From assembly GCF_907164845.1 (NCBI RefSeq), contig NZ_OU015430.1, forward strand, positions 1,912,001 to 1,976,000: a stretch of 64,000 nucleotides of DNA, written 5' to 3'. Source of the DNA: Lysobacter luteus. Its GTDB lineage: Bacteria > Pseudomonadota > Gammaproteobacteria > Xanthomonadales > Xanthomonadaceae. Positions 1-11,257 of this stretch are shown here, piece by piece. Position 1 is the stretch's first letter, and each line of letters opens with the position of its first letter. Under the pieces are notes generated by a model. That model had not been told where the DNA came from. It did no database searches and was given only the letters and a program-made list of their open reading frames with translations. Made by a program: the position numbers and the translations under genes.

Positions 1-2
1 CG

Positions 3-236
3 CCCGTCGCCGATTTCGAGACCTCGCTCGACGCGCTCGAGCAACTGGTCGAGAAGATGGAGCACGGCGAGATGAGCCTGGAAGAGTCGCTCGCCGCCTA
101 CGAACGCGGGGTCGGGCTGTACCGCCGCTGCCAGACCGCGCTTGAGCAGGCCGAACTGCGCGTGCGCCTGCTGAGCGATCCGCAGGATCCGGCCAGCGGG
201 CAACCGTTCGACCCGCCCGCGTCGGCCGATGCCTGA
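3..236 (+). CDS. xseB: Exodeoxyribonuclease VII small subunit (3' part only)
   Basis: The frame is open from the window edge and encodes the last 77 residues of a small protein. The [20 protein letters not shown] and [12 protein letters not shown] stretches are the hallmark helices of XseB, the small subunit that binds several-fold to XseA in the single-strand exonuclease ExoVII, which trims DNA ends in the cytoplasm. Only a few N-terminal residues are missing, because the family is about 80-90 residues long. The stop codon lies inside the first codons of ispA (8 bp overlap), the usual xseB-ispA coupling in gammaproteobacteria, where dxs commonly follows. Confidence 0.9.
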   Translation, partial: PVADFETSLDALEQLVEKMEHGEMSLEESLAAYERGVGLYRRCQTALEQAELRVRLLSDPQDPASGQPFDPPASADA

Positions 237-1110
237 GCCGCAACTGGCCGCGTGGCGCGTACGCACCGACGCCGCCCTCGACCGCGCCCTCCCCGCCGAC
301 AATCGTGCCCCGCAACGCCTGCACGCGGCGATGCGGCACGCCGTGCTGTTGGGCGGCAAGCGCATGCGCCCCCTGCTGGTCCACGCCAGCGGTGCGCTGT
401 TCAACGCCGACCCTGCGCTGCTGGACGCACCGGCGGTCGCGATCGAGCTGATCCATGCCTATTCGCTGGTGCACGACGACCTGCCGGCGATGGACGACGA
501 CGACCTGCGGCGGGGCCAGCCGACCGTGCACGTCACCTTCGACGAGGCCACCGCGATCCTGGCTGGCGATGCGCTGCAGTCGCTGGCCTTCGCCGTGCTC
601 GCCGATGCACCCGGCTCGCCCCCCATCCGGGTGGAGTTGCTGCGCACGCTCGCCAGCGCGGCGGGCGCGGCCGGCATGTGCGGGGGGCAGGCACTCGACC
701 TGCACGCCACCGGCAACGGCCACGCGATGACGGTTGGCGACCTGGAACAACTGCACGCGCTCAAGACCGGGGCGCTGATCCGTGCAGCGGTCCGCATGGG
801 CGCGCTGTGCGGCGATGCCGATGACGATGCGCTCGACGCGCTGGACCGCTACGCCGACGCGCTGGGGCTGGCCTTCCAGGTCCGCGACGACATCCTCGAT
901 GTCGAGGGCGACAGCGCCACGCTCGGCAAGACCGCCGGCAAGGACGCGGCACAGGACAAGGCGACCTTCCCCGCCCTGCTGGGGATGACGGCTTCGCGCC
1001 AGCGCTTGGATGAGCTGTCCCGGGCGATGGACGCCGCGCTCGCGCCCTTCGGCGACCGTGCCGACGGGCTGCGTGCGCTCGGCCGGCTGGCGGTGGAACG
1101 GGATCGGTGA
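229..1110 (+). CDS. ispA: Farnesyl diphosphate synthase (polyprenyl synthetase)
   Basis: A 293-residue trans-prenyltransferase that condenses IPP with DMAPP/GPP to give farnesyl diphosphate, the precursor of undecaprenyl phosphate, quinone side chains and haem O. The first aspartate-rich motif is [10 protein letters not shown] (residues 83-92) and the second is DDILD (220-224). The GGKR (residues 42-45) and KTGALI (179-184) substrate-binding elements are also present. Length matches the E. coli enzyme (299 residues). The ATG overlaps the end of xseB, so translation is probably coupled. The gene ends in a GC-rich hairpin at 1118-1147 shared with the convergent DUF4870 gene. Confidence 0.95.
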   Translation: MPEPQLAAWRVRTDAALDRALPADNRAPQRLHAAMRHAVLLGGKRMRPLLVHASGALFNADPALLDAPAVAIELIHAYSLVHDDLPAMDDDDLRRGQPTVHVTFDEATAILAGDALQSLAFAVLADAPGSPPIRVELLRTLASAAGAAGMCGGQALDLHATGNGHAMTVGDLEQLHALKTGALIRAAVRMGALCGDADDDALDALDRYADALGLAFQVRDDILDVEGDSATLGKTAGKDAAQDKATFPALLGMTASRQRLDELSRAMDAALAPFGDRADGLRALGRLAVERDR

Positions 1111-1117
1111 TGCGTGC

Positions 1118-1147
1118 GTGGGCCGGCCGCCTCGACGGCCGACCCAC
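1118..1147. terminator. GC-rich hairpin between convergent ispA and DUF4870 genes
   Basis: Twelve-base arms (one C/A mismatch) flank a 6-base loop immediately after the ispA stop. There is no T-run, so this is at best a weak intrinsic terminator. Its position between two convergent genes suggests a bidirectional role. Confidence 0.4.
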
Positions 1148-1158
1148 GGTTGCGAGGT

Positions 1159-1629
1159 CTACTTGATCAGCCGCAGCGTCAGCGGATAGCGATAGGCAAC
1201 GCCTTCGTTGGCCTTGACCGCCGCGAGGATGGTCAATACCAGCCACGCGATGCCGACGATCACCCAGGCCGGGATCGCGATGATCAGGCCGATGCCGAGC
1301 GTGACGATCGACAGCAGCACCAGCGCGAGGCAGATGATCGCGACGGTGATGTTGAAGTTGAGCGCTTCCTTACCCTGGTCGTTGACGAACGGCATGGTGT
1401 CCTTCTTGACCAGCCAGATGACCAGCGGGCCAATAAAGGTGCCCCAGCCGCCGGCGGCGGAGGTCAGCAGGCCGCCGACCAGCGCGGACAGGTGGGCGAA
1501 CATCGCCCACTGGCGCTCCTCGGCCGAGATGCCGCTGGCCGCCACGGACTCATCGGCAGGAGGCGGGTCGAACGGCGGCGGCGTGCCGCGCGGGTCGCTT
1601 TCGTACGGGTCGTTCTCGCTGGTGTTCAC
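1159..1629 (-). CDS. DUF4870 (Tic20-like) small membrane protein
   Basis: A protein of about 156 residues with a Pro/Asp-rich N-terminal tail, then a DUF4870 core: WAMFAHLSALVGG, a KKDTMPFVNDQGKEALNF segment and two hydrophobic stretches (roughly residues 90-145) predicted to span the membrane. Proteins of this family have no established biochemical function. I chose the GTG start because it follows GGGAGA at good spacing; an in-frame ATG 60 bases upstream would add an unlikely basic extension. It lies downstream of pmbA on the same strand (76 bp gap) and may be co-transcribed. Confidence 0.8.
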   Translation of the reverse strand: MNTSENDPYESDPRGTPPPFDPPPADESVAASGISAEERQWAMFAHLSALVGGLLTSAAGGWGTFIGPLVIWLVKKDTMPFVNDQGKEALNFNITVAIICLALVLLSIVTLGIGLIIAIPAWVIVGIAWLVLTILAAVKANEGVAYRYPLTLRLIK

Positions 1630-1705
1630 GTGCCTTGTCTCCCTGGAGGACCGGACCCCGACTGTCGCGCCGCAGGGGTGAGCGGTCAACCGCCGTCGGT
1701 CACGG

Positions 1706-3076
1706 TCAGCCTTCGCCGGCGACCGTCATCCGTCCGACCAGGATCGAGCCGGTGCGCACGTGCGAGCGCGGATCGACGTCGCTGCCGACCGCCTCGATCG
1801 CCTGGTACATGGCACGCAGGTTGCCGGCGATGGTGATGCCGTCGACCGCGTACTGCGGCTTGCCATCCTCGATCCAGAACCCGGCCGCGCCGCGCGAATA
1901 GTCGCCGGTGATGGTGTTGACGCCCTGTCCCATCAGCTCGGTCACCAACAGGCCGCGCCCCATGCCGGCCAGCATCGCGTCCAGGTCGCCGGCGTTGGCC
2001 GCCACCTGCAGGTTGTGCACGCCGCCGGCATTGGCGGTGGTCTGCAGGCCGAGGCGGCGCGCGGAATAGCTGCCCAGGATGTAGCGCTGCAGCACGCCCC
2101 CCGCGACCAGCGAGGAATCGCGCGTGGCCACGCCCTCGGCATCGAACGAGGCCGAGCGGAAACCGCGCGGCAGGAAGGGCCGCTCGTCGATCGCGAACCA
2201 CTCGGGGAACAGCGCCTGCCCCACCGAGTCGACCAGGAAGCTCGCGCGGCGGTACAGCGCGCCGCCGGACACCGCGCCCAGCAGGTGGCCGATCAGCGAT
2301 CGTGCGACCTCGGCCGAGAACAGCACCGGGTACTCGCCGGTCGGCACCTGGCGCGGCGACAGGCGCGACACCGCGCGTTCGGCCGCCTTTCGGCCCACGG
2401 TCGCGGCTGATTCCAGCTCGTCGGCCGACAGCGCGATGGTGTACCAGCCGTCGCGCTGCATGTCGGCGCCGCGACCGGCGATCAGCGCGCACCCCAGGCT
2501 ATGTTGGGTGCTGCGCTCGCGGCCGACGAAGCCATGCGAGTTGGCGTACACCGACAGGCTGCTGCCACTGCCGACCGAGGCGCCGTCGGAGTTCTCCAGC
2601 CGCGGGTCGAAGTCGCGCCCGGCCTGTTCGCAGGCCAGCGCGAGGTCGATCGCCTGGTCGGCCTCGACCGCCCATGGGTGCCAGCTGTCGAACTCGCGCA
2701 GGTCGGTGGCCATCAACCCCGCGTCGGCCAGCCCGGCCGCAGGGTCGTGTTCGGTATGGCGGGCGATCGCGCAGGCCTGGTCGACTGTTGCGGCCAGGCT
2801 TTCCTCGCGCAGGTCGGCCGTGGAGGCGCTGCCCTTGCGCCCGCCGAAGTACACGGTGACGGCGATGCCGCGGTCACGGGTGGACTCGACGGTCTCGACC
2901 TCGCCCATGCGGACGTTGACGTTGAGGCCGGCATCCTCCGAGCACGACACCTCGGCCTGGTCGGCGCCGGCGGCGCGGGCGGCCTCCAGCAGACGCTGGG
3001 AGAGGACTGCGAGCGCGTCCAGGCGCGCCTCGCTGTCGGCGTGGAAGGGCGCGGTGGCGGGGGCGATGTCGTTCAA
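1706..3076 (-). CDS. pmbA: Metalloprotease PmbA/TldE
   Basis: A 456-residue member of peptidase family U62. TldE (PmbA) forms a heterodimer with TldD. In E. coli the pair removes leader peptides from microcin B17 and degrades unfolded peptides such as CcdA. TldE is the partner without the zinc-binding HExxxH motif, which fits this sequence. Typical blocks are visible: CSEDAGLNVNVRMGEVETVE, RGIAVTVYFGGRKGSAST and the C-terminal GNLRAMYQAIEAVGSDVD. It is divergent from darP (yjgA) over a 70 bp gap; the yjgA/pmbA neighbour pair is also found in E. coli. tldD is 700 bp away. Confidence 0.95.
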   Translation of the reverse strand: MNDIAPATAPFHADSEARLDALAVLSQRLLEAARAAGADQAEVSCSEDAGLNVNVRMGEVETVESTRDRGIAVTVYFGGRKGSASTADLREESLAATVDQACAIARHTEHDPAAGLADAGLMATDLREFDSWHPWAVEADQAIDLALACEQAGRDFDPRLENSDGASVGSGSSLSVYANSHGFVGRERSTQHSLGCALIAGRGADMQRDGWYTIALSADELESAATVGRKAAERAVSRLSPRQVPTGEYPVLFSAEVARSLIGHLLGAVSGGALYRRASFLVDSVGQALFPEWFAIDERPFLPRGFRSASFDAEGVATRDSSLVAGGVLQRYILGSYSARRLGLQTTANAGGVHNLQVAANAGDLDAMLAGMGRGLLVTELMGQGVNTITGDYSRGAAGFWIEDGKPQYAVDGITIAGNLRAMYQAIEAVGSDVDPRSHVRTGSILVGRMTVAGEG

Positions 3077-3146
3077 TGACTTATCCTTTCAGTTCTTGCA
3101 CGGCATGCGCCGCGGTTGCGCGCGATGCCCATAAACGGACACGACG

Positions 3147-3728
3147 ATGCGCGGCAGAGACGAAGAAACCGGTGAGTTCCTGGGCGACAGCCGCAGCCAG
3201 CAGCGGCGCGATGCGCTGGAAATACTGAACCTGGGCCAGCAGCTGGTTGCGTTGACCGATGCGCAGCTGGCGAAGCTGCCGGTGCCGGAGTCGCTGCTGC
3301 CGCACATCCGCGAGTCCCGCCGCATCACCTCGCACATCGCGCACAAGCGGCAGCTGGCGTTCCTGGCCAAGCAGATGCGCCGCGAGGATGACGAGGTACT
3401 GGACGCGATCCGCGACGCGCTGGATGAAAAGGGCGACGCCGCCCGGCGCGAGGTGGCGGCCATGCACCGGGTCGAAGCCTGGCGCGACCGCCTGCTGGCC
3501 GAGGGCGACGCCGCGCTGGCCGAACTGATCGGCCAGTACCCCGATGCGGACCGGCAGGCCCTGCGCCAGCTGGTGCGCAACACGCTGGAAGAGCGCAAGC
3601 GCAACAAGCCGCCGCGTGCGTTCCGCGAACTGTTCCGCCACCTGCGCGAGCTGATCCTGGCCGGCGCCACCGCCGGCACGACGTCGGATGACATGCCCGA
3701 CGAGGACGTGCCGGATACCGACGACTAG
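3147..3728 (+). CDS. darP: Ribosome biogenesis factor DarP/YjgA (DUF615)
   Basis: A 193-residue helical, charge-rich protein with DUF615 landmarks [20 protein letters not shown] near the N-terminus and [20 protein letters not shown] followed by [11 protein letters not shown] near the C-terminus. In E. coli YjgA (renamed DarP) associates with late 50S precursors and helps mature the peptidyl-transferase centre. The acidic C-terminal tail ([13 protein letters not shown]) is short. Divergent from pmbA, convergent with tldD (41 bp between stops). Confidence 0.93.
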   Translation: MRGRDEETGEFLGDSRSQQRRDALEILNLGQQLVALTDAQLAKLPVPESLLPHIRESRRITSHIAHKRQLAFLAKQMRREDDEVLDAIRDALDEKGDAARREVAAMHRVEAWRDRLLAEGDAALAELIGQYPDADRQALRQLVRNTLEERKRNKPPRAFRELFRHLRELILAGATAGTTSDDMPDEDVPDTDD

Positions 3729-3769
3729 TCCGGTCGACGGGCAGGCCTGGCGGGCGCACGCCAAGGGCG

Positions 3770-5212
3770 TCACGCCTGGGTGCCGCCCACCGTCAGGCCG
3801 TCGATCAGCAGCGAGGGCTGGCCCACGCCGACCGGCACGCTCTGGCCGTCCTTGCCGCAGACGCCGACGCCCTCGTCCAGCGCGAGGTCGTGGCCGATCA
3901 TGCGCACCTTCTGCATGGTTTCCGGGCCGTTGCCGATCAGGGTCGCGCCCTTGACCGGCGCGGTCACCTTGCCATCCTCGATCAGGTAGGCCTCGGTCGC
4001 CGAGAACACGTACTTGCCGCTCGTGATGTCGACCTGGCCGCCACCAAAGTTGACCGCGTACAGGCCCTTCTTGACCGAGCGGATCATCTCCTCCGGATCG
4101 TGCTGGCCGGCGAGCATGTAGGTGTTGGTCATGCGCGGCATCACGAGGTGCGCGAACGACTCGCGGCGACCGTTGCCGGTCGGCTTCATGCCCATCAGGC
4201 GGGCGTTGAGCGAGTCCTGCATGTAACCCGTGAGCACGCCGTCCTCGATCAGCGGCGTGCACTGGGTCGGCTCGCCTTCGTCGTCGATGTTGAGCGAGCC
4301 ACGGCGGCCCGGGAGGGTGCCGTCATCGACGATGGTCACGCCCGGCGATGCCACGCGCTGGCCCATGCGGCCGGCGTAGGTGGACGTGCCCTTGCGGTTG
4401 AAGTCGCCCTCCAGCCCGTGGCCGACCGCCTCGTGCAGCAACACGCCGGGCCAGCCGCTGCCGAGCACCACCGGCATCACGCCGGCCGGCGCGTCGACCG
4501 CTTCGAGGTTGACCAGTGCCTGCCGCAACGCCTCGCGCGCCCAGGCCTCGGGTTTGCCGTCGGCGAGCAGCTCGGTGTAGCTGTAGCGCCCGCCGCCGCC
4601 GGTGTAACCGCTCTCGCGGCGGCCGTTCTGCTCGACGATCACCTGCACGTTGAGCCGCACAAGCGGCCGCACGTCGGCGGCAAGCACGCCGTCGCTGCGC
4701 GCCACGAGCACGGTATCGACCCCGCCCGCCAGGCTGACCATCACCTGCTTGACCCGCGGATCGGCCGCGCGCAGCAGGCGGTCCAGCGTGCGCAACGCCT
4801 CGACCTTGGCTTCGTTGGGCAGCGAGTCGATCGGGTCATCGCTGGGATAGAGGTCGAGCGCGTTGCCGCGCACCAGCGAACGGGTCGTGACGGTCGAGCC
4901 GTCACGGGCGATCGCGCGGGCCGACTTGGACGCTTCGATGAGCGCGGCCGCATTGATCTCGTCCGAATAGGCGAAACCGGTCTTCTCGCCGCTGATGGCG
5001 CGTACGCCGACGCCCTGCTCGATCGAGTGGGCGCCGTCCTTGACGATGCCGTCCTCGACCATCCAGCTCTCGCGCCGGGCGTGCTGGAAATACAGGTCGC
5101 CGAAGTCGATGCCCGGCCCGAGCAGGGTGCCGAAGGTGCGTTCGAGGCCGCCGGCGTCGAGGCCGGAAGGCAGCAGGAGCCGGGATTCGGCCAGTTGCAG
5201 CGGTAACGTCAT
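3770..5212 (-). CDS. tldD: Metalloprotease TldD
   Basis: The zinc-bearing subunit of the TldD/TldE protease, about 480 residues. [11 protein letters not shown] (H260, E261, H265 from the chosen start) is the HExxxH metal site of the U62 family. The C-terminal part has [20 protein letters not shown] and [16 protein letters not shown], also family signatures. I start at the second ATG ([12 protein letters not shown]); an ATG six codons upstream is possible and no strong ribosome site separates them. It lies 63 bp downstream of yhdP on the same strand, reproducing the maf-rng-yhdP-tldD order of E. coli. Confidence 0.95.
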   Translation of the reverse strand: MTLPLQLAESRLLLPSGLDAGGLERTFGTLLGPGIDFGDLYFQHARRESWMVEDGIVKDGAHSIEQGVGVRAISGEKTGFAYSDEINAAALIEASKSARAIARDGSTVTTRSLVRGNALDLYPSDDPIDSLPNEAKVEALRTLDRLLRAADPRVKQVMVSLAGGVDTVLVARSDGVLAADVRPLVRLNVQVIVEQNGRRESGYTGGGGRYSYTELLADGKPEAWAREALRQALVNLEAVDAPAGVMPVVLGSGWPGVLLHEAVGHGLEGDFNRKGTSTYAGRMGQRVASPGVTIVDDGTLPGRRGSLNIDDEGEPTQCTPLIEDGVLTGYMQDSLNARLMGMKPTGNGRRESFAHLVMPRMTNTYMLAGQHDPEEMIRSVKKGLYAVNFGGGQVDITSGKYVFSATEAYLIEDGKVTAPVKGATLIGNGPETMQKVRMIGHDLALDEGVGVCGKDGQSVPVGVGQPSLLIDGLTVGGTQA

Positions 5213-5275
5213 GGGGAGTCCGCGTGGCATCGCGTGGGTGCGTATCCCGACGATATGCGGGCGCGGCCCGGGGCT

Positions 5276-8200
5276 TCAACCGGCGGGAGCCGCCTTGGCG
5301 GCCGACAGGCGCCCCTGTTCGCGGCTGATCACCTCCACCTTGGGTTCCTCCCACGGGCCGGTGACCTTGTAGGTCTTGGCACCGATCTGCCCAAGCGGCT
5401 TCTGCAGCACCGCGTTGGCGGCCGCGCCGATCGCCGCGCCGACCGGACCGCCAGCGATCGCGCCCACCGCCGTCAGCAGGTTGCCGGTCTTGGGCAGCAC
5501 CTCGATCGTCTGGTTGAAGGTCTCTTCCCGCAGGTTGGCCGCGCCACGGATGTTGATCTCCGCCGCCGGGCCGTCGATCTGCAGGTTGTCGCTGCTCGCG
5601 CGGCCCCGGTCGAAGCTGATGCGGCCCTCGACGTGGTTGAACGCGAACCCTTTCGAGAAGAAATCGCGGAAATCCAGCGACAGCCGACGCGGCAGCTCGG
5701 CGATGCTCAGCAGGCCGAGCACCCGGCCCGCGCCCGGCTCGACCTCGAGCAGCCGGCCATCGCGTGCGGCGAGGGTCAGGTCGCCGTCCAGCACGCCGAC
5801 GTCGAACTCGGCCGGGCTGCCGGTCCAGCCCGCGTCGAGCCGTACCTGTCCGTGGCCACCGGCCAGCCGTCCGCCGTGGCCCAGGCCGGTCAGCAGGCGC
5901 CCGAAGTCCTCGCTGTCGACCTTCGCGGTGAGGTGGGTCCGCTCGCTGCCGCCGTGGCCCAGCCAGCTGCCGCTGAGTTCGATCAGCTGCTTGCCGTTGC
6001 GCGCCTGCAACTGGTCGACGCGCATGCCCGCACCGGTCGGCCGGGTCCGCAGGCTGGCCTTGCCGAGATGGGCATCGGCCAGGCGCAGGTCGTCGACCTC
6101 GATCAGCAACGGCGGGATGTCGGCCGGGTTGATGCCCGACGCGGCACTGCCGTTTTGCGCCGGCGAGGCGGTCGTGGCCACCGCGGCGCGCGCCGCAGGC
6201 CTGTCCGCACTGGCCCCGGTGCCGGTGGCAGCGCCCGTCCCCGCCCGCGCGCTGCGCCAGTGGACCCGGCTGAACTTTCCGGCGACGGCTTCGTCGCCCG
6301 CCGGCAGCAGCAACTCGCCCTGAAGCGACGCACCTTCCGCCCGCGCCGCGATCGCCCCGTCCGGGGCCGGTACCACCAGCAGGCGCGTGTCGGGAAACAC
6401 CCCGCCGAGCAGTTGCAGGCGCGCGGCGGTGACGTCGATGCGTTGCAGCGGCAGGCTGCCATCGCCCGGCCGGCCCGACGAGGGGCCCGCACTGCCGCCC
6501 CGCACCAGTCCGAGCCATTCGATCGCATCCAGGGTATCGGCACGGCCGGTGGCCACCAGTCCCGACGCCGGCGGCGGCTGGTCCACGCGATTGCCGCCGA
6601 GGGCGATGCGGATGCCGGTGCGGTCGCCGACGGTGCGCGCGCGGACGCCCAACCGCTGCCCGAGGCTGACACGGACCTCACCCGCGTCCAGCGGCAGGGG
6701 GATCTCGACCGTCGTCGCCAGTGTCGCGGCGGACGGCTTGCTCAGGGGGGCGGGCAACGCGAGCGTGGTGCCGGCCAGGTCGGACCGCAGTTGCAGGCGC
6801 GCGGTGTCGCCCGTCGAGCCCTTGGGCACGGCGACTTCGAGGTTCCAGCGCGAGCGGCCATCGACGTGTGGCTCCAGCCAGGCCAGCGGCTCGGCACGGT
6901 CCAACAGCTCGTCGATGCCGAACTCCGCCTCGACCGCGGCCTCGAACAGGTTGCCACGCGCCTTTACGTGTCCGTCGCCGGCGCGTAGCCGCAGCACGCC
7001 CGGGCGCCCCGCATGACGCACCTGCAGGTTCTCGGCATGGAAACCGGCGCGGGTGAATTCGGCGCGGCCGTTGACCCGGTCAAACGACAGGTCCCAGCGC
7101 GGATCGGACAGGCGCGCGTTGGCGAGTTCGACGTCGCCGTTGATCGCCAGTGTCGCGTCGCGCTCCAGCGGCAACCGCAGGTGGAAGTCGACCGCCGCCG
7201 GGCCGCTGGCACGCACGCTGTCGAACGTCTCCGGGTGCAGCTCGCGCAACGGACTGGCCCGCAGCAGGCGGACCAGTTCGACCGCATCGGCCCGGCCCTG
7301 CGCGTCGACCGCCAGGCGCCCGCCGTCGTAGTGGTCGATGCCGGCGGCGAGCTCACCGATCGCAATGCCGCCCAGCGCGCCGTTGCCTTCGAGCGAGAAG
7401 CCGTCGGCGATGAACGCCGCGTCCAGGTCGACCTGCTCGGCGGCCGGCCAGTCCGGCTGGAAACGCACGGTCGCGTCGGCGATGTGCGCGGTGGCCTCGA
7501 AGCGGCCGTCGTTGTCCTCGAACGGCCAGTCGTCCAGGTCGCCGGCCACCAGCGCCTTGCCGTCCTGCACAGTGCCGGCCACCAGCGCGGTGTCGAGCCA
7601 GTCGACGAGGTTGGCCGACATCAGGTGGCGGATCCAGAAGCGCTTGGCCACCGGCAGTGCGGTCTCGTCGACGGTCGCGGCCAGGTCGAGCCACGGGCGG
7701 CTGCCATCACCCTGCCACCACAGGCTGCCGCGCGCGGTCGCGCCGAAGTCGTCGCCGGCGATGCGCAGCGCGTCGGTGCCGACCCGCCAGCCGTCGCCGT
7801 CGCGCCAGCCGGTGAGCGTGCCGTCCAGCGTTGCCGCATGGGCCCGGCCGAAGCCACTCGGCCAGTCGAACACCCAGGACGATGCCGGGTCGAGCACGAA
7901 CCGGAACCCGTCGGCATCGCCCTCGAACCGCCCGGCGAGTCCCCGCATGCCGGGACGGTCGCCGACCGGCGCGAACCCGAATCCGTTGATCCGCGCGACC
8001 GCGTGCAATGGGCCGCCACGCTCGCCGGCAACCGCGACGTCGCGCAGCGACGCCTGCGGGCGCGCCTGCAGGATCCAGCGGCGCAGGCCGGCCGGTACGC
8101 GGTCGCTGAGCGAGGCAACCGCCGCCAACGGGGCGATGTCGAGCTGTTCCGCGCTCAGGCCGTACTGCGTGCCACCGGCCAGCCGCAGGCCGTCGAGCCG

Positions 8201-9175
8201 GCTGGCGCCGTCGTCGGTCGTGAGCTGCAGGCGGGGCGCGTCGACCCGCCAGCCGCCGTCGACCTGTTGCCACCGCGCCAACGCGTCCACCTTCTGCAGG
8301 CGCATGCGGGGCGCGGGTGCGCCGGGGCCGAGCGGCGTGCCGCGCAGCACAACCGCGGCGAGCTCCCCCTGGGCGGTCACCTCCGCCACGCGCAGGCCGT
8401 CCAGCCGCGCCCAGGCCTCGGCGCGGCCGTTGCCTGCCTCCGCCGCGACGCCCATCAGGTCCAGCAACGGCGCCCAGTGCGACAGGTCGACCCGTCGCGC
8501 ACCCGCATAGACCCGGCCGTCGCCGCTGGAACGGTCGAGCTCCAGCACGCCTTCCACCGGCTGGCTGTCATAGCCGCCCCGGGCCGGCCACGCGCGTACG
8601 CCGGCGCGCAACCGCTGGCCGTCCACGCGCAGGCGCAGGTCGACCTGCGGCAGGTGCGTATCGATGCCCAGCGCCGGCGCAACCACCGCGAGGCGGGCGT
8701 CGATCACCTGCAACTCGCCAAGCCGCTCCAGCGCGTCGAACGGGTCGGCCCCCGACTGCTGCTGGCCGGGAAGGCCACGCGCGTGCCATCGACCGTCCGG
8801 GGTGCGCTCAAGGGTGAGGTCGAGGCCGCGGACCCGCAGCTCGGACAGCGGTGTGCCCGGCAGCAGACCGGCGTAGATCGACACCAGCATCTCGGCGTCG
8901 CCGACGGTGAACGCCTGCCCGCCCTCGCCAACCCGCAGGTTGTCCAGGCGCAGCAGCGGGCCGCGGCGGGTCCACTCGGTCTCGACCCGGTCGAACGCCA
9001 GGGGCCGCCCGGCACGCTGGCTCAGCCACTGCGCGATGCGGTCGGGGTTGCGCTCGGCCAGCGGCAGCACCTGGCTGGCCACGCCGAGCACCAGCGCCAC
9101 CAGCACCAGCGCGATCGCGACGGTGTAGCCCAGGCCACGGCGGGCCATGCGCAGGTGGCGGCGCAACGAGGTCAT
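5276..9175 (-). CDS. yhdP: YhdP family AsmA-like phospholipid transport protein
   Basis: A 1299-residue protein close in size to E. coli YhdP (1266). It has an N-terminal signal anchor (about residues 14-36, GYTVAIALVLVALVLGVASQ) followed by a long repetitive beta-rich periplasmic region and a C-terminal AsmA-like segment (GAIAGGPVGAAIGAAANAVL near the end). YhdP, TamB and YdbH are bridge-like proteins that carry phospholipid from inner to outer membrane. It starts 13 bases after the rng stop, so it is almost certainly in one operon with maf and rng upstream and tldD downstream. An Ala/Thr/Pro-rich insert near residues 960-1005 is low-complexity. Confidence 0.92.
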   Translation of the reverse strand: MTSLRRHLRMARRGLGYTVAIALVLVALVLGVASQVLPLAERNPDRIAQWLSQRAGRPLAFDRVETEWTRRGPLLRLDNLRVGEGGQAFTVGDAEMLVSIYAGLLPGTPLSELRVRGLDLTLERTPDGRWHARGLPGQQQSGADPFDALERLGELQVIDARLAVVAPALGIDTHLPQVDLRLRVDGQRLRAGVRAWPARGGYDSQPVEGVLELDRSSGDGRVYAGARRVDLSHWAPLLDLMGVAAEAGNGRAEAWARLDGLRVAEVTAQGELAAVVLRGTPLGPGAPAPRMRLQKVDALARWQQVDGGWRVDAPRLQLTTDDGASRLDGLRLAGGTQYGLSAEQLDIAPLAAVASLSDRVPAGLRRWILQARPQASLRDVAVAGERGGPLHAVARINGFGFAPVGDRPGMRGLAGRFEGDADGFRFVLDPASSWVFDWPSGFGRAHAATLDGTLTGWRDGDGWRVGTDALRIAGDDFGATARGSLWWQGDGSRPWLDLAATVDETALPVAKRFWIRHLMSANLVDWLDTALVAGTVQDGKALVAGDLDDWPFEDNDGRFEATAHIADATVRFQPDWPAAEQVDLDAAFIADGFSLEGNGALGGIAIGELAAGIDHYDGGRLAVDAQGRADAVELVRLLRASPLRELHPETFDSVRASGPAAVDFHLRLPLERDATLAINGDVELANARLSDPRWDLSFDRVNGRAEFTRAGFHAENLQVRHAGRPGVLRLRAGDGHVKARGNLFEAAVEAEFGIDELLDRAEPLAWLEPHVDGRSRWNLEVAVPKGSTGDTARLQLRSDLAGTTLALPAPLSKPSAATLATTVEIPLPLDAGEVRVSLGQRLGVRARTVGDRTGIRIALGGNRVDQPPPASGLVATGRADTLDAIEWLGLVRGGSAGPSSGRPGDGSLPLQRIDVTAARLQLLGGVFPDTRLLVVPAPDGAIAARAEGASLQGELLLPAGDEAVAGKFSRVHWRSARAGTGAATGTGASADRPAARAAVATTASPAQNGSAASGINPADIPPLLIEVDDLRLADAHLGKASLRTRPTGAGMRVDQLQARNGKQLIELSGSWLGHGGSERTHLTAKVDSEDFGRLLTGLGHGGRLAGGHGQVRLDAGWTGSPAEFDVGVLDGDLTLAARDGRLLEVEPGAGRVLGLLSIAELPRRLSLDFRDFFSKGFAFNHVEGRISFDRGRASSDNLQIDGPAAEINIRGAANLREETFNQTIEVLPKTGNLLTAVGAIAGGPVGAAIGAAANAVLQKPLGQIGAKTYKVTGPWEEPKVEVISREQGRLSAAKAAPAG

Positions 9176-9188
9176 CGGTCAGTCCAGC

Positions 9189-10672
9189 TCAGAGCAGTAC
9201 GACATCGAACTGCTCCTGCGCGTACTGGTCGTCGGCCTGGAACCGGATCGACTTGCCGAGGAACTCCTCCAGCTCGGCCACGGCCGCGGACTCCTCCTCG
9301 GTGATCCGCGCGACGACTTTCGGCGAGGCCATCACCAGCAGGCGGGCGGCGTCGAACTGGCGCACCTGCCGGACGATCTCCCGGAAGATCTCGTAGGTCA
9401 CGGTCTCGGGGGTCTTGAGCATCCCGCGCCCGCCGCACTCGTGGCACGGCTCACTGAGCTGGTGCTCCAGGCTCTCGGTGGTGCGCTTGCGGGTCATCTC
9501 GACCAGGCCCAGCGGCGAGAAGTCGTAGACCGTAGTCTTGGCGTGGTCGCGGGCGAGTGATTTCTCCAGCTGCCGCAGTACCTGCCGCTTGTGCTCGGCA
9601 TCGGTCATGTCGATGAAGTCGATGATGATGATGCCGCCCAGGTTGCGCAGCCGCAGCTGGCGCGCGACCGACTGCGCGGCCTCCAGGTTGGTCCGGTAGA
9701 CGGTTTCCTCGAGGTTGCGCTGGCCCAGGAAGGAGCCGGTGTTGATATCGATCGTGGTCATCGCCTCGGTCTGGTCGATCACCAGGTAACCGCCGGACTT
9801 CAGCGGCACCTGCTTCTCCAGCGCGCGGCCGATCTCGTCCTCGACGCCGTACAGGTCGAAGATCGGGCGCGCGCCGGCGTAATGCTCGATCTTCTCGGCA
9901 AGTCCCGGCATGAACTGCGCGGCGAACACCCGCAGCCGGTCGCAGGTCTCGCGCGAGTCGACCCGCACCTTCTCGACGTCGCGCCGCATCAGGTCGCGCA
10001 CCGCGCGCAGCGGCAGGGTCAGGTCCTCGTACACGCACTGGCCGACATGTGCGCTGCCGGAGCGCTCGGAGATGAGCTTCCACGCACGGCTCAGGTAGGC
10101 GATGTCCTCGGCCAGCGCTTCCTCGGGCTGGGACTCGGCGTTGGTGCGGACGATGTAGCCGTGCGGCTCGTCCGCCGCGGCGAGGCCGGCGACGAAGGTC
10201 TTCAGCCGAGCGCGCTCGACCTCGTCCTCGATCCGTGCCGAGACGCCCACCACCCGCGTCCGCGGCAGCAGCACGAGGTAACGCGAAGGGATGCTGATCT
10301 GGGTGGTCAGGCGGGCGCCCTTGCTGCCGATCGGGTCCTTGACCACCTGGACGATGATCTCCTGCCCGTCCCGCAGCAGCTCGGCGATCGGCGGCGTCGG
10401 CGTGGGTGGCAGCGGCGCCTCCTCGCCCTCGGCGTTGCCCACCGGCGGCGGGCGCGCGATGTCGGCCGCATGCAGGAATGCCGCGCGGTCCAGGCCGACG
10501 TCGACGAACGCCGCCTGCATCCCGGGCATGACCCGCTGCACCCGGCCCTTGTAGATGTTGCCGACCACGCCGCGGCGCCAGCCACGCTCGATGTGTAGCT
10601 CCTGCAGCATGCCGTTCTCGACCACCGCGACGCGGGTTTCGCGCGGGGTGACGTTGACCAGGATCTCCTCGG

Positions 10673-10676
<4 letters not shown>
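9189..10676 (-). CDS. rng: Ribonuclease G
   Basis: A 495-residue RNase E/G family endonuclease that processes the 5' end of 16S rRNA and turns over mRNAs. Visible parts: an N-terminal S1-like RNA-binding domain (about residues 35-125), catalytic metal aspartates D310 (TTIDINTGS) and D353 (IIIDFIDM), and a C-terminal PCHECGGRG zinc-link-like cysteine pair (C411/C414). The frame stays open 700 bp further upstream, but that extension is read through maf in another frame. The true start is the ATG whose ATGA overlaps the maf stop. The long acidic scaffold tail of RNase E is absent, which supports RNase G. Confidence 0.95.

Positions 10677-11257
<581 letters not shown>

Noticed and set aside
5234-9304. 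Long open frames (584 and 763 residues) on the plus strand over yhdP
   Set aside because: They are antisense to yhdP, have low-complexity Arg/Gln/Ala-rich products and no domains; long antisense frames are expected where third positions are nearly all G or C.
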